Shown here: positions 19,671 through 29,869 of the stretch, one piece after another | How the letters are laid out: every line of letters begins with the position of its first letter | Numbering within the stretch: the first letter of the stretch is position 1 | DNA from: Citrobacter sp. R56 | GTDB taxonomy: Bacteria; Pseudomonadota; Gammaproteobacteria; Enterobacterales; Enterobacteriaceae | DNA length: 64,000 nt | Assembly (NCBI RefSeq): GCF_016811995.1 | Contig: NZ_CP069159.1 | Span: 2,108,001 to 2,172,000 of the forward strand | Direction of reading: 5' to 3' | Notes under the pieces: generated by a model | What the model was told of the DNA's origin: nothing | Databases searched by the model: none | The model's input: the letters and a program-made list of their open reading frames with translations, nothing else | Program-made: the position numbers and the translations under genes

Positions 19671-19996
19671 TGAACGATTCCAACAGTCGTCTGGTGTATT
19701 CAACAGACACTGGCCGTATTAATGAGCCAGAAGTTGCGCCTGAGCGCCCTAAAGGTGACGGCATTGTCCGCATTCAGCGACAGACCAGTGGTCGTAAAGG
19801 TAAAGGCGTTTGCCTGATTACCGGCATTGATATGGATGATGCTGAGCTGACAAAACTGGCCGCTGAACTGAAGAAAAAATGTGGTTGCGGCGGTGCGGTC
19901 AAAGAGGGTGTCATTGAAATTCAGGGGGATAAGCGCGACCTGATTAAATCGTTGCTGGAAGCCAAAGGAATGAAAGTCAAATTGGCTGGCGGCTAA
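19670..19996 (+). CDS. yciH: YciH, SUI1/eIF1-like protein
   Basis: 108-residue homologue of eukaryotic translation initiation factor eIF1. The SUI1 domain occupies about residues 30-105, with KGVCLITGIDMDDAELTKLA and the KCGCGGAVKEGVIEIQGD core. E. coli YciH affects initiation fidelity in vitro, discriminating against aberrant complexes, but is dispensable. Overlaps pyrF by one base, so coupled to pyrimidine synthesis at least transcriptionally. Confidence 0.95.
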   Translation: MNDSNSRLVYSTDTGRINEPEVAPERPKGDGIVRIQRQTSGRKGKGVCLITGIDMDDAELTKLAAELKKKCGCGGAVKEGVIEIQGDKRDLIKSLLEAKGMKVKLAGG

Positions 19997-20000
19997 CGAA

Positions 20001-20030
20001 AAAAGCCACGGTATTTTCCGTGGCTTCAAA
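20001..20030. terminator. yciH terminator
   Basis: GCCACGG / CCGTGGC stem (20005-20011 and 20018-20024) with a TATTTT loop, directly after yciH. An A run precedes it on the plus strand; the T run downstream is short (TTC), so termination is probably more efficient leftward. Confidence 0.7.
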
Positions 20031-20106
20031 TACAGCTGTAAATATTATTTTAAGTCAGACCAGGTCAGAAATAGTGTATTTTTGTATCGAGCCGGTCAAC
20101 CGTAAA

Positions 20107-20325
20107 TTATTTACCCACCTGGTGGCCGATAATACCACCCACAGCAGCACCACCCAGCGTACCCAGCGCGCTGCCGTCAGTTAAGACCGCGCCGCCGACT
20201 GCACCAGCGCCTGCACCAATTGCCGTGCTGCGGTCTTGTTTTGACCAGTTAGAACATGCGCTCAGAGACATCGCAAGGGTAATTGCCAGAACTGCGGCGG
20301 TCATTTTTTTGCTCGTTGCAAACAT
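20107..20325 (-). CDS. osmB: Osmotically inducible lipoprotein OsmB
   Basis: 72-residue outer-membrane lipoprotein with a type II signal peptide; lipobox LSAC places the acylated Cys at residue 24. The mature part is a glycine-zipper repeat (AIGAGAGAVGGAV, GTLGGAAVGGIIGHQ), as in related SlyB-type lipoproteins. Induced by high osmolarity, stationary phase and Rcs in E. coli. Preceded by a strong AGGAGAAAG ribosome site. Confidence 0.96.
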   Translation of the reverse strand: MFATSKKMTAAVLAITLAMSLSACSNWSKQDRSTAIGAGAGAVGGAVLTDGSALGTLGGAAVGGIIGHQVGK

Positions 20326-20367
20326 AATACTTTCTCCTGAATTAATGATTCACGGAAGCAAGTCTCT

Positions 20368-20377
20368 TTAACTATAG
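20368..20377 (-). promoter_or_regulatory. Candidate sigma-S-type -10 of osmB
   Basis: CTATAGTTAA on the minus strand, about 45 bases upstream of the osmB start, fits the extended -10 preferred by sigma-S (CTATAxTTAA). E. coli osmB has such a growth-phase promoter. No conserved -35 is needed. Supported by sequence similarity only. Confidence 0.55.
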
Positions 20378-20593
20378 CTAAAATAGAGGCCATCAAAGAA
20401 GCATTCCGTAAAACCGTGTTGCGCAGGTGTGTAGTCTATTATCACGCAGGTGATAGTCACTTCCTGTTATATCGCTAACATTAATTTTACGACTTTGATT
20501 CATTTACTAAAGGTAAATAGTCTTAATTGGCTGATCGGAAAAATCTCAGAGAGAGGCGATGATTTGCCGGGCGGCAAATCATCTGAAAAGCGG

Positions 20594-21346
20594 TCAGGGC
20601 TGGGATTCAATGATGTTCACCGTCAACCCGGCGAGCTCCAGTTCCTGTTGGTCGTTAGCGCTGATTTTTGAATCAGTAATCACACGGTTGAACCTGGATA
20701 ATGGGCCGAGCGTATACGGGTGTACGGTGCCAAATTTAGAGCTGTCGGTCAGCACAATGGCCTCCGCTCCTTTTTCAAGAACTGCATTGACCACATCAGA
20801 ACGCATCATATCCCGTCCCGTAAATCCGGTTTCAGGCTGCCAGCCATCAATCCCGATGAAAGCCTTACTGAAGTGAACCTGTTGGATGAACTGTCGGGTT
20901 AAGGGACCGACCATACTTTCACTTTTTTTCTGATAGATCCCACCCAGCAGGATCACCTCGCAAGCCGTTTCCTTCAGCAAATGCGCAATGTAGCTGCTGA
21001 CGGTAATAATCGTCACGTCTTTTTGTTCAGCCAGCGTTCTGGCCAGCAACGCGTTACTGCTGCCGTTTTCAATAAAGACTGACTCCCCCGGGTTGACCAG
21101 AGAAGCCGCAAACTCGGCGAGCTGATGTTTGAGGGTATAGTTAGTCATCATGCGCGTTTCAACATCTTCACTGTCCAGTGAAACGGCAAAACCATGTGCG
21201 CGGCGCAGGTAGCTCTGTTTCTCGAGCGTGTTGAGATCCTGTCGAATCGTCACTTCAGAAACACCGGTGATTTTTGCCAGCTCGGCCACACTCATGCGGC
21301 CTTTATCAATCACCATTTGTAAAATAGATTGTTGTCGGGAATTCAT
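20594..21346 (-). CDS. yciT: DeoR-family transcriptional regulator YciT
   Basis: 250-residue DeoR-type regulator. The N-terminal HTH (about 3-57) contains [20 protein letters not shown], and the C-terminal sugar-phosphate-sensor domain has [20 protein letters not shown] and [11 protein letters not shown]. Its ligand and targets are not established to my knowledge. I start at MNSRQQSIL, nine residues inside the open frame, matching E. coli. Transcribed monocistronically toward osmB. Confidence 0.9.
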   Translation of the reverse strand: MNSRQQSILQMVIDKGRMSVAELAKITGVSEVTIRQDLNTLEKQSYLRRAHGFAVSLDSEDVETRMMTNYTLKHQLAEFAASLVNPGESVFIENGSSNALLARTLAEQKDVTIITVSSYIAHLLKETACEVILLGGIYQKKSESMVGPLTRQFIQQVHFSKAFIGIDGWQPETGFTGRDMMRSDVVNAVLEKGAEAIVLTDSSKFGTVHPYTLGPLSRFNRVITDSKISANDQQELELAGLTVNIIESQP

Positions 21347-21443
21347 AGCTTTAATTTTTATAATGGTATCCATACCGTGGAGTAAAAGAATGCTACGTAG
21401 TCTGAGTCAGGTTATGCCCGACGTCAGATGGAGCCCTGTATTG

Positions 21444-21626
21444 TTAGATCTCCCAAGGAGATCTGGGGTGTTTTGACGACGATTCCACATCGTCTTTCAC
21501 CTGGCTTAACAACTCTGCCTTCAGTATTTCAAGGTTATGAATGGCAGAGTGGTAATCGCCAGCGACAAGGATATCCAGCACGGTATCAATTCGCTCAGCG
21601 ACACGTTGTGCGTCGATATCAGACAT
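21444..21626 (-). CDS. yciZ: YciZ, UPF0509 small protein
   Basis: 60-residue protein with an amphipathic helical pattern ([20 protein letters not shown], then [10 protein letters not shown]) and a PWEI end, corresponding to E. coli YciZ. Function unknown; no membrane span. The second ATG at 21626 is chosen because AAGGAT lies at proper spacing from it; the first ATG, three codons earlier, abuts that sequence. Confidence 0.85.
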   Translation of the reverse strand: MSDIDAQRVAERIDTVLDILVAGDYHSAIHNLEILKAELLSQVKDDVESSSKHPRSPWEI

Positions 21627-21812
21627 GGTTATCATCCTTACGTCAGAATGTGTTTGATTTTAATGATGCAGAAAATCATCGCAAAAGAGAAGGGAAAAAT
21701 AGGATTACTCGCAACCCGTGAGAGATATCATATCTTCTGTCATAACAGACAGATAGGTTTGCGGTGAAATGACCTTTATTCTGTACGGTCAACGTCTCCT
21801 TGAGCGCCAACG

Positions 21813-23807
21813 CTAGCGTCTTTTTTTGTTCAGATACCGTTTATACCAGCGTTCAAATGCGGCGGCGGGCATCGGTTTGGCAAACAGAAAACCTTGCCGT
21901 TCGTTGATGCCATTCTTGGTTAAGAACGCATCTTCCTTCGTGCTTTCAACCCCTTCAGCAATCACCTGCAGATTCAGCGCCTGCGCCACTGCAACGATGG
22001 CGCGGACCAGCGATTGCGAGATGGACTGCTTGTGTATGTCTTTGACGAAGGTGTGATCAAGTTTGATGGCGTCAATCGGGAATCGGGCAAGCTGCGACAG
22101 GGAGGAGTACCCGGTGCCAAAATCATCCAGATGTATTTGCGCGCCCAGTTGGCTAAATTGTTGGATAACGGATAACGCAAGATCTTCATTTTCAATCAAA
22201 CAGCTTTCCGTCAATTCGACATCAATGGGGCAATACTCAAAGTTAAGCTTATTAAGAACCTGCTTCAGGTCAGTAAAAATCGTCTGATCGGCGAGCTGTC
22301 GGGCAGAAATGTTAACCGCGACACGCAGATGAATCCCTTTATCGCGCCATTCGGCAACCTGTCGGACGACCTCGAGGATCACCCAGCGCCCCAGCGGAAC
22401 AATTAAGCCAGACTCTTCCGCATACGAGATAAATTCACTGGGAGGGATCAGCCCGCGCTCGGGGGATTGCCAGCGCACCAGCGCTTCCAGGCTGCGAACT
22501 TCGCCTCGCCAGGTCAGTTTGGGCTGGTAGTGAATCAGCAGTTGATCACTTTCGAGGGCTTTACGCAGATGGGTATCCAGCCACAGATATTCGAAAACCC
22601 GTTGGTTCATTTCGGGGGAGAAAACGCAGAACTGGCCGCGTCCGCCTTCTTTGGCGGTGTACATTGCCGTGTCAGCGTTGCGAATAACGCTTTCGCTGTC
22701 GTGGCCGTGCTGAGGGGCCATCGCAATGCCAATAGAGCATCCGGTATGCACTTCAATCAGGCCGATACGGAAGGGCTGGCGTAAACGCGTTAAAATGCGG
22801 GAAGCAACGGCCTCAAGTGAACCCTGAGAAGTGTGGGTGGCAAGAATGATAAATTCATCACCGCCCAGACGGGCCAGTAGCTGATTCTCCTCCAGACAAC
22901 TGAGGATCGCCAGTGACACGGCCTGCAATAACTGATCGCCAAACATATGTCCGTAGGCGTCGTTCACTTTTTTGAAATTATCCAGATCGAGATAAACAAT
23001 ACCAACCTGACTTTCCCCGGCGCTATCAATGGCGTCATCGATCAGCTCATGAATGGCATTACGATTGGGGAGTCCGGTAATCGTGTCGGTATTGGCTAAC
23101 ACCCGCAGGCGTTCCTGTGCGCGGCGCTCTTCGGTGATGTCGGTCCCCGAGCAGATCAGATAGATTTCATTTTTTCCGCTACCGCTATGGACAAATTTAT
23201 TGCGAAACAGAAACAGGCGTTGGCCTTTCCGGGTCTTAACCCAGCGCTCGATTTCGTAAGAATTACCGTTACGGAAAAAACCGTCAATGTTACGCCGTGA
23301 GGCGGCGGCTTCGCGGCGACTCATAAATAACTTAAAAATGCTTTGCCCGATGACTTCGTGCTCTTTCAGGCCGGTATACTCTTCGCACAGACGGTTAAAG
23401 CGCTGAATATTGCCCCGGCTATCGAGGATCACAATGGCGGAATTGGCTTCGGAGACGACCTGTTCGGCAAAGGATAATCCTTGCACCAGATCGCGGGCGA
23501 CGGAAGGGGTATCGTGCCAGGCGGATGCGCTGCCTGCCCATTCACGTTTATTGATTTTTCGACCCACCAAATGCACTGACAGATCGTAATCGTCGATGGG
23601 CAGCGTCATCATCAGGCTGGAGGTAATCACGGTCATTTCCCGAATGCGGTTGGCTTGTTCGGGCGTGAGTTCGACGGCCTGATCCGACTGTGCCGTCTCG
23701 GTGACCGATAAGTGCAGGATGTTGCAATCTTCCGACAAGTGCCAGTAAGGGCTGTGCGTCCCCAGGTAGCTAAACAAAGTGACCTGTCCCTGAATGTTTT
23801 TCATCAT
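21813..23807 (-). CDS. pdeR: Cyclic di-GMP phosphodiesterase PdeR (Gmr)
   Basis: 664-residue PAS-GGDEF-EAL protein. An N-terminal extension (about 1-95) precedes a PAS domain (about 95-210), then GGDEF (about 225-385, motif LGGDEFII intact) and EAL (about 400-655, EALVRW and DDFGTGYSS present). In E. coli PdeR is a trigger enzyme: its phosphodiesterase activity and contact with DgcM and MlrA control csgD and hence curli. The open frame allows a further 27 residues upstream; I prefer the ATGATG pair at 23802-23807 on length. Probably adjusts biofilm, so notable next to a fimbrial locus 5 kb away, though they share no visible control. Confidence 0.93.
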   Translation of the reverse strand: MMKNIQGQVTLFSYLGTHSPYWHLSEDCNILHLSVTETAQSDQAVELTPEQANRIREMTVITSSLMMTLPIDDYDLSVHLVGRKINKREWAGSASAWHDTPSVARDLVQGLSFAEQVVSEANSAIVILDSRGNIQRFNRLCEEYTGLKEHEVIGQSIFKLFMSRREAAASRRNIDGFFRNGNSYEIERWVKTRKGQRLFLFRNKFVHSGSGKNEIYLICSGTDITEERRAQERLRVLANTDTITGLPNRNAIHELIDDAIDSAGESQVGIVYLDLDNFKKVNDAYGHMFGDQLLQAVSLAILSCLEENQLLARLGGDEFIILATHTSQGSLEAVASRILTRLRQPFRIGLIEVHTGCSIGIAMAPQHGHDSESVIRNADTAMYTAKEGGRGQFCVFSPEMNQRVFEYLWLDTHLRKALESDQLLIHYQPKLTWRGEVRSLEALVRWQSPERGLIPPSEFISYAEESGLIVPLGRWVILEVVRQVAEWRDKGIHLRVAVNISARQLADQTIFTDLKQVLNKLNFEYCPIDVELTESCLIENEDLALSVIQQFSQLGAQIHLDDFGTGYSSLSQLARFPIDAIKLDHTFVKDIHKQSISQSLVRAIVAVAQALNLQVIAEGVESTKEDAFLTKNGINERQGFLFAKPMPAAAFERWYKRYLNKKRR

Positions 23808-24018
23808 GCATACCGTTCCGTTTAAAGCGCTGTAGCCACCAGGATAAAGGTTAGCCATGGATACTGTTCGGTAACTATGGCTGAACATCTTGTTTTATTT
23901 ATATTTTAATTTGTAATCCAGATTTAGAAAAATGCATACTCATCACAGAGAAATAGCCAAAAAAAACGTAACGAATAATTTAAGTGTAGTGTGCGTGGGC
24001 GGTTCAGGCGGGAAAAAG

Positions 24019-24052
24019 AAAACGGCCTTTCCTTATCGGGAAAGGCCGTTGT
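24019..24052 (-). terminator. rnb terminator
   Basis: 12-bp inverted repeat AACGGCCTTTCC / GGAAAGGCCGTT with a short loop, starting about 35 bases after the rnb stop; on the minus strand it is followed by TTTTCTTTTTC. Serves rnb. Confidence 0.85.
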
Positions 24053-24088
24053 ATTCGTCATACTTCACGTTGCAGGTACGGTGGTACG

Positions 24089-26023
24089 TTATGCGACCGG
24101 GCGAGCAATGACGCTACGGGTTTCCATGCGCACTTCGGCAATCGTTACGTCGATAACGTCAGTCACTTTGTAAACCACTTCGCCTTTAATCTGTACGGTT
24201 CCGTTTTCCTGGCTACAGACCATTTCGTCACGAACTGCATGCAGGAATGGCGCAGGGATAAAAGCAACGGCGCCGTTATCGACCAGACGAACACGCATTC
24301 CACCACGGCTGATATCAATGATTTCTGCCGCGAAACGCGTATCTGTACCGGCTTTGTCACTCAGGAAACGTGCGTACAGCCAGTCGCCGACATCACGTTC
24401 CGCCATACGGTTCAGGCGACGACGTTCTGCCATTTGCAGGGTCGTTTCATCCTGCGGACGCGCAACGGACTCACCCTTGATGATAGCTTTCAACAGGCGA
24501 TGGTTGATCATGTCGCCATATTTACGGATAGGCGACGTCCAGGTGGCGTAGGCCTCCAGACCAAGACCAAAGTGCGGGCCTGGTTCGGTGCTGATTTCGG
24601 CGAACGACTGGAAGCGACGAATTCGGCTGTCCAGAAAACCGGAAGGCTGCGCATCCAGCTCACGACGGAGTTTGCAGAAACCCTCCAGCGTCAGGACTTC
24701 TTCGGCATTAACGTGCATACCGTGCGATGACAGCAGCGCCGCCAGGGCGTCGACGTTAGCCGGGTCAAATCCCATATGGACGTTATAAATACCAAAACCT
24801 AATTTGTCGCGGAGTACGCGAGCGGCGCAGATATTGGCGGCGATCATCGACTCTTCCACAATACGGTTGGCAATGCGACGAGGTTCCGCAACGATATCGA
24901 GGACTTCGCCTTTCTCACCCAGGACAAAACGGTAATCCGGACGGTCTTTGAACACCAGCGCGTGGTTGTGACGCCATTCGCCACGGCTCAGGCAAATGCG
25001 TTGCAGCAGTCGGATTTGCTGGGCAATGGCTTCGCTCTCTGGCTGCCAGGTTCCGGTGTTTTCCAGCCAATCGGAGACATTGTCATAGGCCAGTTTTGCT
25101 TTTGAAATGATGGTCGCGGCGAAGAACGTGATGTCGTCTTCAAGGGTTCCATCAGCAGCAATGGTCATCCGGCAGGCGAGAACAGGGCGAACTTCCTGCG
25201 CGCGCAAGGAGCACAGATCGTCAGAGAGTTCACGCGGCAACATGGGAATATTGAAACCCGGCAGATAGTTGGTAAACGCACGGACTTTCGCCGAGTTATC
25301 CAGCTTGCTACCTTCGGCAATCCAGGCGGTAGGATCGGCAATGGCGACGGTGAGTTGCAGTTTACCGTCTGCCAATTCTTGTGCGTATAACGCATCGTCC
25401 ATATCTTCGGTGCTGGCACTGTCGATCGTGACAAAATCCAGCGCCGTCAGATCCTGACGTTCAAGGCCTTCATCCAGCATTTCAGTAGCGACGCCGTTAG
25501 GGGCTTCTTTTTCGAGGTTATGACGCGCCAGTGTGACCCACCATGGCACGAAGTGATCGTCGCCAAAGGTGATGAACTGGGTTAATTCGGCGTAAAACGT
25601 ACGATCGCCTTTCAGGGGATGACGGCGCATCTCAGCGACTGCCCAGTCACCCTCTTTAAATTCATGTTCCACACCACGCGCCGCGCGGCACGGGATGGCG
25701 TCTTTCAGCAACGGATGATCCGGCACGATGGACAGACGATCGTTCTTGCCCTGAACTTTGCCCACGAAACGGGTCAGGAAGGGTTCAATCAGTTCTTCTG
25801 GTTCAGCAGATTCGCGTTCTTTTTCCGTGTGGATTACCGCGACAATGCGGTCACCGTGCATCACTTTTTTCATCTGCGGTGGCGGGATGAAATAACTTTT
25901 TTGCGCGTCGACTTCCAGGAAGCCAAAGCCTTTTTCCGTGGCTTTTACCACCCCTTCAGCGCGTGGCGTCTGGGAATGCAGTTGCTGTTTAAGCTGCGCT
26001 AGCAGCGGGTTGTCCTGAAGCAT
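24089..26023 (-). CDS. rnb: Exoribonuclease II
   Basis: 3'-5' hydrolytic exoribonuclease of 644 residues, the usual length. Two cold-shock-type domains (about 1-170), the RNB catalytic domain (about 190-530) with DDALY, and ADPTAWI near the metal-binding acidic cluster around residues 200-210, then an S1 domain (about 560-644). Degrades single-stranded mRNA and removes poly(A) tails, processively but stalling at structure. In E. coli its level is set by the protease-like partner Gmr/PdeR, whose gene lies just downstream on the same strand. Confidence 0.97.
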   Translation of the reverse strand: MLQDNPLLAQLKQQLHSQTPRAEGVVKATEKGFGFLEVDAQKSYFIPPPQMKKVMHGDRIVAVIHTEKERESAEPEELIEPFLTRFVGKVQGKNDRLSIVPDHPLLKDAIPCRAARGVEHEFKEGDWAVAEMRRHPLKGDRTFYAELTQFITFGDDHFVPWWVTLARHNLEKEAPNGVATEMLDEGLERQDLTALDFVTIDSASTEDMDDALYAQELADGKLQLTVAIADPTAWIAEGSKLDNSAKVRAFTNYLPGFNIPMLPRELSDDLCSLRAQEVRPVLACRMTIAADGTLEDDITFFAATIISKAKLAYDNVSDWLENTGTWQPESEAIAQQIRLLQRICLSRGEWRHNHALVFKDRPDYRFVLGEKGEVLDIVAEPRRIANRIVEESMIAANICAARVLRDKLGFGIYNVHMGFDPANVDALAALLSSHGMHVNAEEVLTLEGFCKLRRELDAQPSGFLDSRIRRFQSFAEISTEPGPHFGLGLEAYATWTSPIRKYGDMINHRLLKAIIKGESVARPQDETTLQMAERRRLNRMAERDVGDWLYARFLSDKAGTDTRFAAEIIDISRGGMRVRLVDNGAVAFIPAPFLHAVRDEMVCSQENGTVQIKGEVVYKVTDVIDVTIAEVRMETRSVIARPVA

Positions 26024-26112
26024 AATTGTCTATTTTCGTGGCCAAAAGAGCGGCTGACAGTTTTACGCGATTCTGCCTGACGCTTCAAGCGCTCTTTAAG
26101 CAAATGGATGGG

Positions 26113-27267
26113 TTAGTGGGTCTCACCCAGCGCGATTTTTAGGTGGTTTAACCATCCGCACAATCCGCTCCAACTGAGCAAGTTGATCGCCTGTTCAGAG
26201 GAAAAATCGAGCCCGGATAACGCGCTGAACTGGACGTCGCTAAAACGATCGGGCGCCCTCGTGAGCCATTGTATCGCTTGCAATGTAATGCGCTCAACCG
26301 GATGTCGTCGTTCCCACTGCTGTATTTCGCGTTCGTCCTGACGCAGTGCGGTAATGAGCGCGGCATATTCCGGGGAACGTTGCGCCTGCTCATTAAAGCA
26401 AGCGACGCTGCCATTAATACGGGCAGTGAGCAAGGTGGCAAGCCCAAAGGAGTTTTGCGGCACCTCAGTGCGCAATGCGCTTGTTATCAGTGCGGAAAGG
26501 CGTGAGAGCAGCGCGGGTTCGTGCGCCAGTATGGGCGCCAGCCGCTGTAACTCTGCGACTGGCGGGTGGGACAAACACGCCTGTTGTTCGGCGCAGGCCA
26601 GGGGAAACGCAACGGTGACATGCGCCGGAGACCATGTCGCCTCGACGACCGCAAAAGGGAGAGGTGGCGCGAACGGCTGCATGTCGAGTCCGGGCACCCA
26701 ACGCACCGGCTGGCCGAGAAAAGCCTGGAAGACGGCGACCACCCGCGCCTGAAAACCGACAAAGCCCACGATCTGGCTTATCAGAACACTGTCCCATACC
26801 GTCAGTCCAACATCATCCAGATGTTGCCGGGCGCGGGCATCAATCACCGCAGGCGAACTGGCCAGTTGACGGGCATACTGGGTTATTTGTGCAAGCCGAT
26901 GGTTACTTTCTCGGGAGGAGTCCGGGCCAGGGAGCGGCGCCAGACGAGCCGCATAGTGGTTACACAACCGCTGAACGCCACAGACCTGCGCGACAGTCAA
27001 TGCGGTGCTCATTCGTTCATAGGCGCTGAACGTATTCATCTGATTTTGTTGAACATGAGCGGGAAACAGAAGGTGAGCAAGTTGACGGGCAGGGTGTAAC
27101 CAGGATTGAAAGGGGAAAAGCGCGTCTTCAGGAATCGGCAGATCGAGTAGAAAACGGTCCTCTACATGCGCCGCCTCGGGCACCAGCGGCAGGACATCCT
27201 GCGTCCAGGCGTTGGACTGTGTTTCATGATACCAGTGGCTTTTGCCTGCAATTCGGCGTTGTTCCAT
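26113..27267 (-). CDS. yciW: YciW, CMD/AhpD-like protein linked to cysteine metabolism
   Basis: 384-residue protein corresponding to E. coli YciW, annotated as a putative oxidoreductase with two alkylhydroperoxidase D-like (carboxymuconolactone decarboxylase fold) halves. E. coli yciW is CysB-controlled and loss affects cysteine and methionine pools. The [20 protein letters not shown] start is preceded by AAGGAA; the ORF runs 12 codons further upstream without need. I do not see the paired AhpD CxxC active site, so peroxidase activity is doubtful. Confidence 0.87.
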   Translation of the reverse strand: MEQRRIAGKSHWYHETQSNAWTQDVLPLVPEAAHVEDRFLLDLPIPEDALFPFQSWLHPARQLAHLLFPAHVQQNQMNTFSAYERMSTALTVAQVCGVQRLCNHYAARLAPLPGPDSSRESNHRLAQITQYARQLASSPAVIDARARQHLDDVGLTVWDSVLISQIVGFVGFQARVVAVFQAFLGQPVRWVPGLDMQPFAPPLPFAVVEATWSPAHVTVAFPLACAEQQACLSHPPVAELQRLAPILAHEPALLSRLSALITSALRTEVPQNSFGLATLLTARINGSVACFNEQAQRSPEYAALITALRQDEREIQQWERRHPVERITLQAIQWLTRAPDRFSDVQFSALSGLDFSSEQAINLLSWSGLCGWLNHLKIALGETH

Positions 27268-27490
27268 GGGCGTTCCTTGATCTAAATGTGGCGACCCGGA
27301 CACGTCGTCGAAACACAGCGGGTCGTTTTCGCTGCATTATCCTGACGTAAGCAAGAGGTGGGATGAAAGATTGTTACGTGATAATAAATATCGGAAAGCT
27401 ATATGCTGCGCGGGAAATGCGTAAGGAGAGGGGAAAGCAGGCCGAGATCGATGGGCGACGAACGCCGCCCATACCAGGATCCTGAAACGA

Positions 27491-28279
27491 TTATTTCAGT
27501 TCCAGCTCGTTCATTGCAGCGATGCTAAAACCGCCGTCAACGTGAACCACTTCACCAGAAATACCGGCAGACAGATCGGAGCACAGGAAGGCTGCAGAGT
27601 TGCCGACATCTTCAATGGTAACGGTACGACGAATCGGAGTAACTGCTTCGCAGTGCGCCAGCATCTTACGGAAATCTTTGATGCCAGATGCAGCCAGCGT
27701 ACGGATTGGGCCAGCGGAGATACCGTTGACGCGCACGCCTTCCGGACCCATCGCATTCGCCATATAACGCACGTTGGCTTCCAGAGACGCTTTCGCCAGA
27801 CCCATGACGTTGTAGTTCGGAATTGCGCGCTCTGCGCCCAGGTAGGAGAGCGTCAGCAGCGCAGAACCTGGGTTCAGCATGGAACGGCATGCTTTCGCCA
27901 TCGCAACGAAGCTGTAGGAGCTGATGTCGTGAGCGATTTTAAAGCCTTCGCGGGTGACTGCATTCACGTAGTCGCCGTCCAGCTGGTCGCCAGGTGCGAA
28001 ACCGATGGAGTGTACGAAACCATCGAATTTCGGCCAGACGTTACCCAGTTCAGCGAACATTGCGTCGATGCTGGCATCTTCAGCCACATCGCACGGCAAT
28101 ACGATGCTGGAATCCAGTTGAGCGGCAAATTCTTCCACACGGCCTTTCAGTTTGTCGTTCTGGTAGGTGAACGCCAGTTCAGCACCTTCGCGGCGCATAG
28201 CTTGCGCGATACCGTAGGCGATGGACAGTTTGCTGGCAACGCCAGTCACCAGAATGCGCTTACCGGAAAGAAAACCCAT
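27491..28279 (-). CDS. fabI: Enoyl-[acyl-carrier-protein] reductase (NADH)
   Basis: Essential last step of each fatty-acid elongation cycle: trans-2-enoyl-ACP to acyl-ACP with NADH. 262 residues; SDR-like fold with the variant nucleotide motif [13 protein letters not shown] at about 13-25, [11 protein letters not shown] including Gly93, and the Tyr156-x6-Lys163 pair in [13 protein letters not shown]. It is the target of triclosan and diazaborines; the residues around Gly93, Met159 and Phe203 look wild type. Start MGFLSGKR matches E. coli; 15 further in-frame codons upstream are untranslated leader. Confidence 0.98.
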   Translation of the reverse strand: MGFLSGKRILVTGVASKLSIAYGIAQAMRREGAELAFTYQNDKLKGRVEEFAAQLDSSIVLPCDVAEDASIDAMFAELGNVWPKFDGFVHSIGFAPGDQLDGDYVNAVTREGFKIAHDISSYSFVAMAKACRSMLNPGSALLTLSYLGAERAIPNYNVMGLAKASLEANVRYMANAMGPEGVRVNGISAGPIRTLAASGIKDFRKMLAHCEAVTPIRRTVTIEDVGNSAAFLCSDLSAGISGEVVHVDGGFSIAAMNELELK

Positions 28280-28502
28280 AGCTTTAATCCTTATGTCATT
28301 GCTTATTTTTGGCTTTATATTCATTTAGTTACAACGAACGGAGCCAGAATAATAGAGATAGCAGGCCGAAATTATAGCCCACTATACGCATGAATTGTCA
28401 CGTGATTTTTACATAGCGCTGAAAGTGGAGAGCGCCAATGAGTAGAAAACCAACACTTTTCTATTATACCAGCAGCCGCGGTCTGTACTGATCCAACCTC
28501 AT

Positions 28503-29129
28503 TCAATACTTTTGCGGCAAATGATGGATAGCAACAAGCCGTCCATTTTCGATGCTGATATAACCGCCCGTTTTGAGATCGGCGAGGATTTTCATGATGC
28601 TGCTGCGGGACAGATGGGTTCTGTCACGAATGAAGCGTTCAACGGAGATTTTACTGCGCAAAGGTTCAGGTTCATGCATCAATTGTACGAGCTGGCTGCA
28701 AATCACTTCATAAGCGGTCGGTGCACTCAATTGTTTACTGTAAGAAAACAGTTTGCTGCTCACCACGACCATATGTTTGGCCAGCACTTCCCATAAACCC
28801 AGTTCCTGAATGTGCTGATGTACCTCGTCTAAAGAGAGGGTCGCTATTTTGCACGGCTCAGCGGTAACAATATAGACGTCGTTGAGACCCAGACCGAGGA
28901 TAGTAAAAGAAGGGGCTCTAACAATCAGAAGATTGTCTGATGAACGGTGCACATCTGCTGAGCCACTGATAATTAACCGGCAAACAGGTTTATCGTCCTG
29001 ACGCAAATCAAGCCGAATCCCTTTTCGATATGATTGAGGCGTCGCGAAGGGCAGTAACGCCTCAACGAGAGTTTTTGACCATGGGTAGGGCGTATTTAAT
29101 GCAGGTTGGGTTATCGCTTTTTCATCCAT
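28503..29129 (-). CDS. Crp-fold winged-HTH regulator, IprA/YaiV-like (copy 1)
   Basis: 208-residue protein with an N-terminal cyclic-nucleotide-binding-like beta-roll (about 25-120) and a C-terminal winged HTH (about 150-205) containing RDRTHLSRSSIMKILADLK and GGYISIENGRLVAIHHLP. This arrangement fits the IprA/YaiV-type HTH_46 family, not true CRP: no cAMP-binding RxS signature is seen. Clearly paralogous to the next gene (shared LSRS-I-L-G-YI-I-NG-L-LP pattern). Both are transcribed away from the fimbrial operon, so control of that operon is my inference. No strong ribosome site precedes the ATG. Converges toward fabI's 5' side. Confidence 0.8.
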   Translation of the reverse strand: MDEKAITQPALNTPYPWSKTLVEALLPFATPQSYRKGIRLDLRQDDKPVCRLIISGSADVHRSSDNLLIVRAPSFTILGLGLNDVYIVTAEPCKIATLSLDEVHQHIQELGLWEVLAKHMVVVSSKLFSYSKQLSAPTAYEVICSQLVQLMHEPEPLRSKISVERFIRDRTHLSRSSIMKILADLKTGGYISIENGRLVAIHHLPQKY

Positions 29130-29221
29130 AAAACAGTTATACCGAATGACATGTTTCTTTGATAAGTATATACAAAGAGTTGCAAAACATTACAGCAAAG
29201 CTCACCAGATCATGCTTAAGT

Positions 29222-29869
29222 TCAAAACTTTGTCGGTAAGTAATTGATTGAATTTAACTTTCCATTGTTTATTTCAATGTAATTTCCCCGGCGTAAGGTT
29301 GAAAGGACCGCCATAATCCCGCTGCGAGACAGAAAACTGCGGCTTTGGATGTAATTGACCACCGATTCTGATTTTCTGAACTCCTCTGACTCCAGCGAAA
29401 GTTCAAACAGCAAATAGCGTACGGTGCCATACGCGCCCGGCTGAGACATCCGCGTACAGTGGGTAAATATGCGGGATGAGATATGCGCCATCACATGGGA
29501 AAGCGGCTCCCATAGCGCGTGCTGTTTGATAATATCCATCGCCAGGTCAAGCGGGAGTCGGCTCAGGACCGCATCTGCTGACGCGCATAGTGTTAATCGA
29601 CAGGGGTTATCACTCAACATGCAAAAACCAAAGATAAAAGGCGCGGTTTCTGTGTTTAACGATAACCCATCTTTTGTGCGGTTGATCACCACATGCCCTC
29701 TATGCAGCAAATAACAGTAATTTATCTCATCGGTTGCATACTGCAACAATGTTCCCTTGCGAGTCAGTAGGGGAGTGGCCTGCGGTTCTAAAGCTGTGAA
29801 CAATTGCTGCAAGGAACGTTCCGGCTTATTTTCATGCAAGAAAATGCCAATGGTCGGTGAATCTGACAT
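29222..29869 (-). CDS. Crp-fold winged-HTH regulator, IprA/YaiV-like (copy 2)
   Basis: 215-residue paralogue of the preceding gene with the same layout: beta-roll sensor (about 30-120) and winged HTH (about 155-212) with QSRSFLSRSGIMAVLSTLR and GNYIEINNGKLNSINYLPTK. Ligand unknown; no metal-cysteine cluster is evident. It is adjacent to the 438-base spacer leading to the pilin gene, making it the likelier direct regulator of the fimbriae, by position only. Starts MSDSPTIG; upstream AGCCTCACC on the coding strand is a poor ribosome site. The 92-base gap to copy 1 is AT-rich and may hold a separate promoter. Confidence 0.8.
   Translation of the reverse strand: MSDSPTIGIFLHENKPERSLQQLFTALEPQATPLLTRKGTLLQYATDEINYCYLLHRGHVVINRTKDGLSLNTETAPFIFGFCMLSDNPCRLTLCASADAVLSRLPLDLAMDIIKQHALWEPLSHVMAHISSRIFTHCTRMSQPGAYGTVRYLLFELSLESEEFRKSESVVNYIQSRSFLSRSGIMAVLSTLRRGNYIEINNGKLNSINYLPTKF

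Noticed and set aside
27542-28393. 283-codon open frame antisense to fabI
   Set aside because: Exactly mirrors fabI; no independent support.
28443-28463. TAGAAAA/TTTTCTA hairpin as terminator of the regulator pair
   Set aside because: Seven A/T-rich pairs and no clear T tract; too weak to call.
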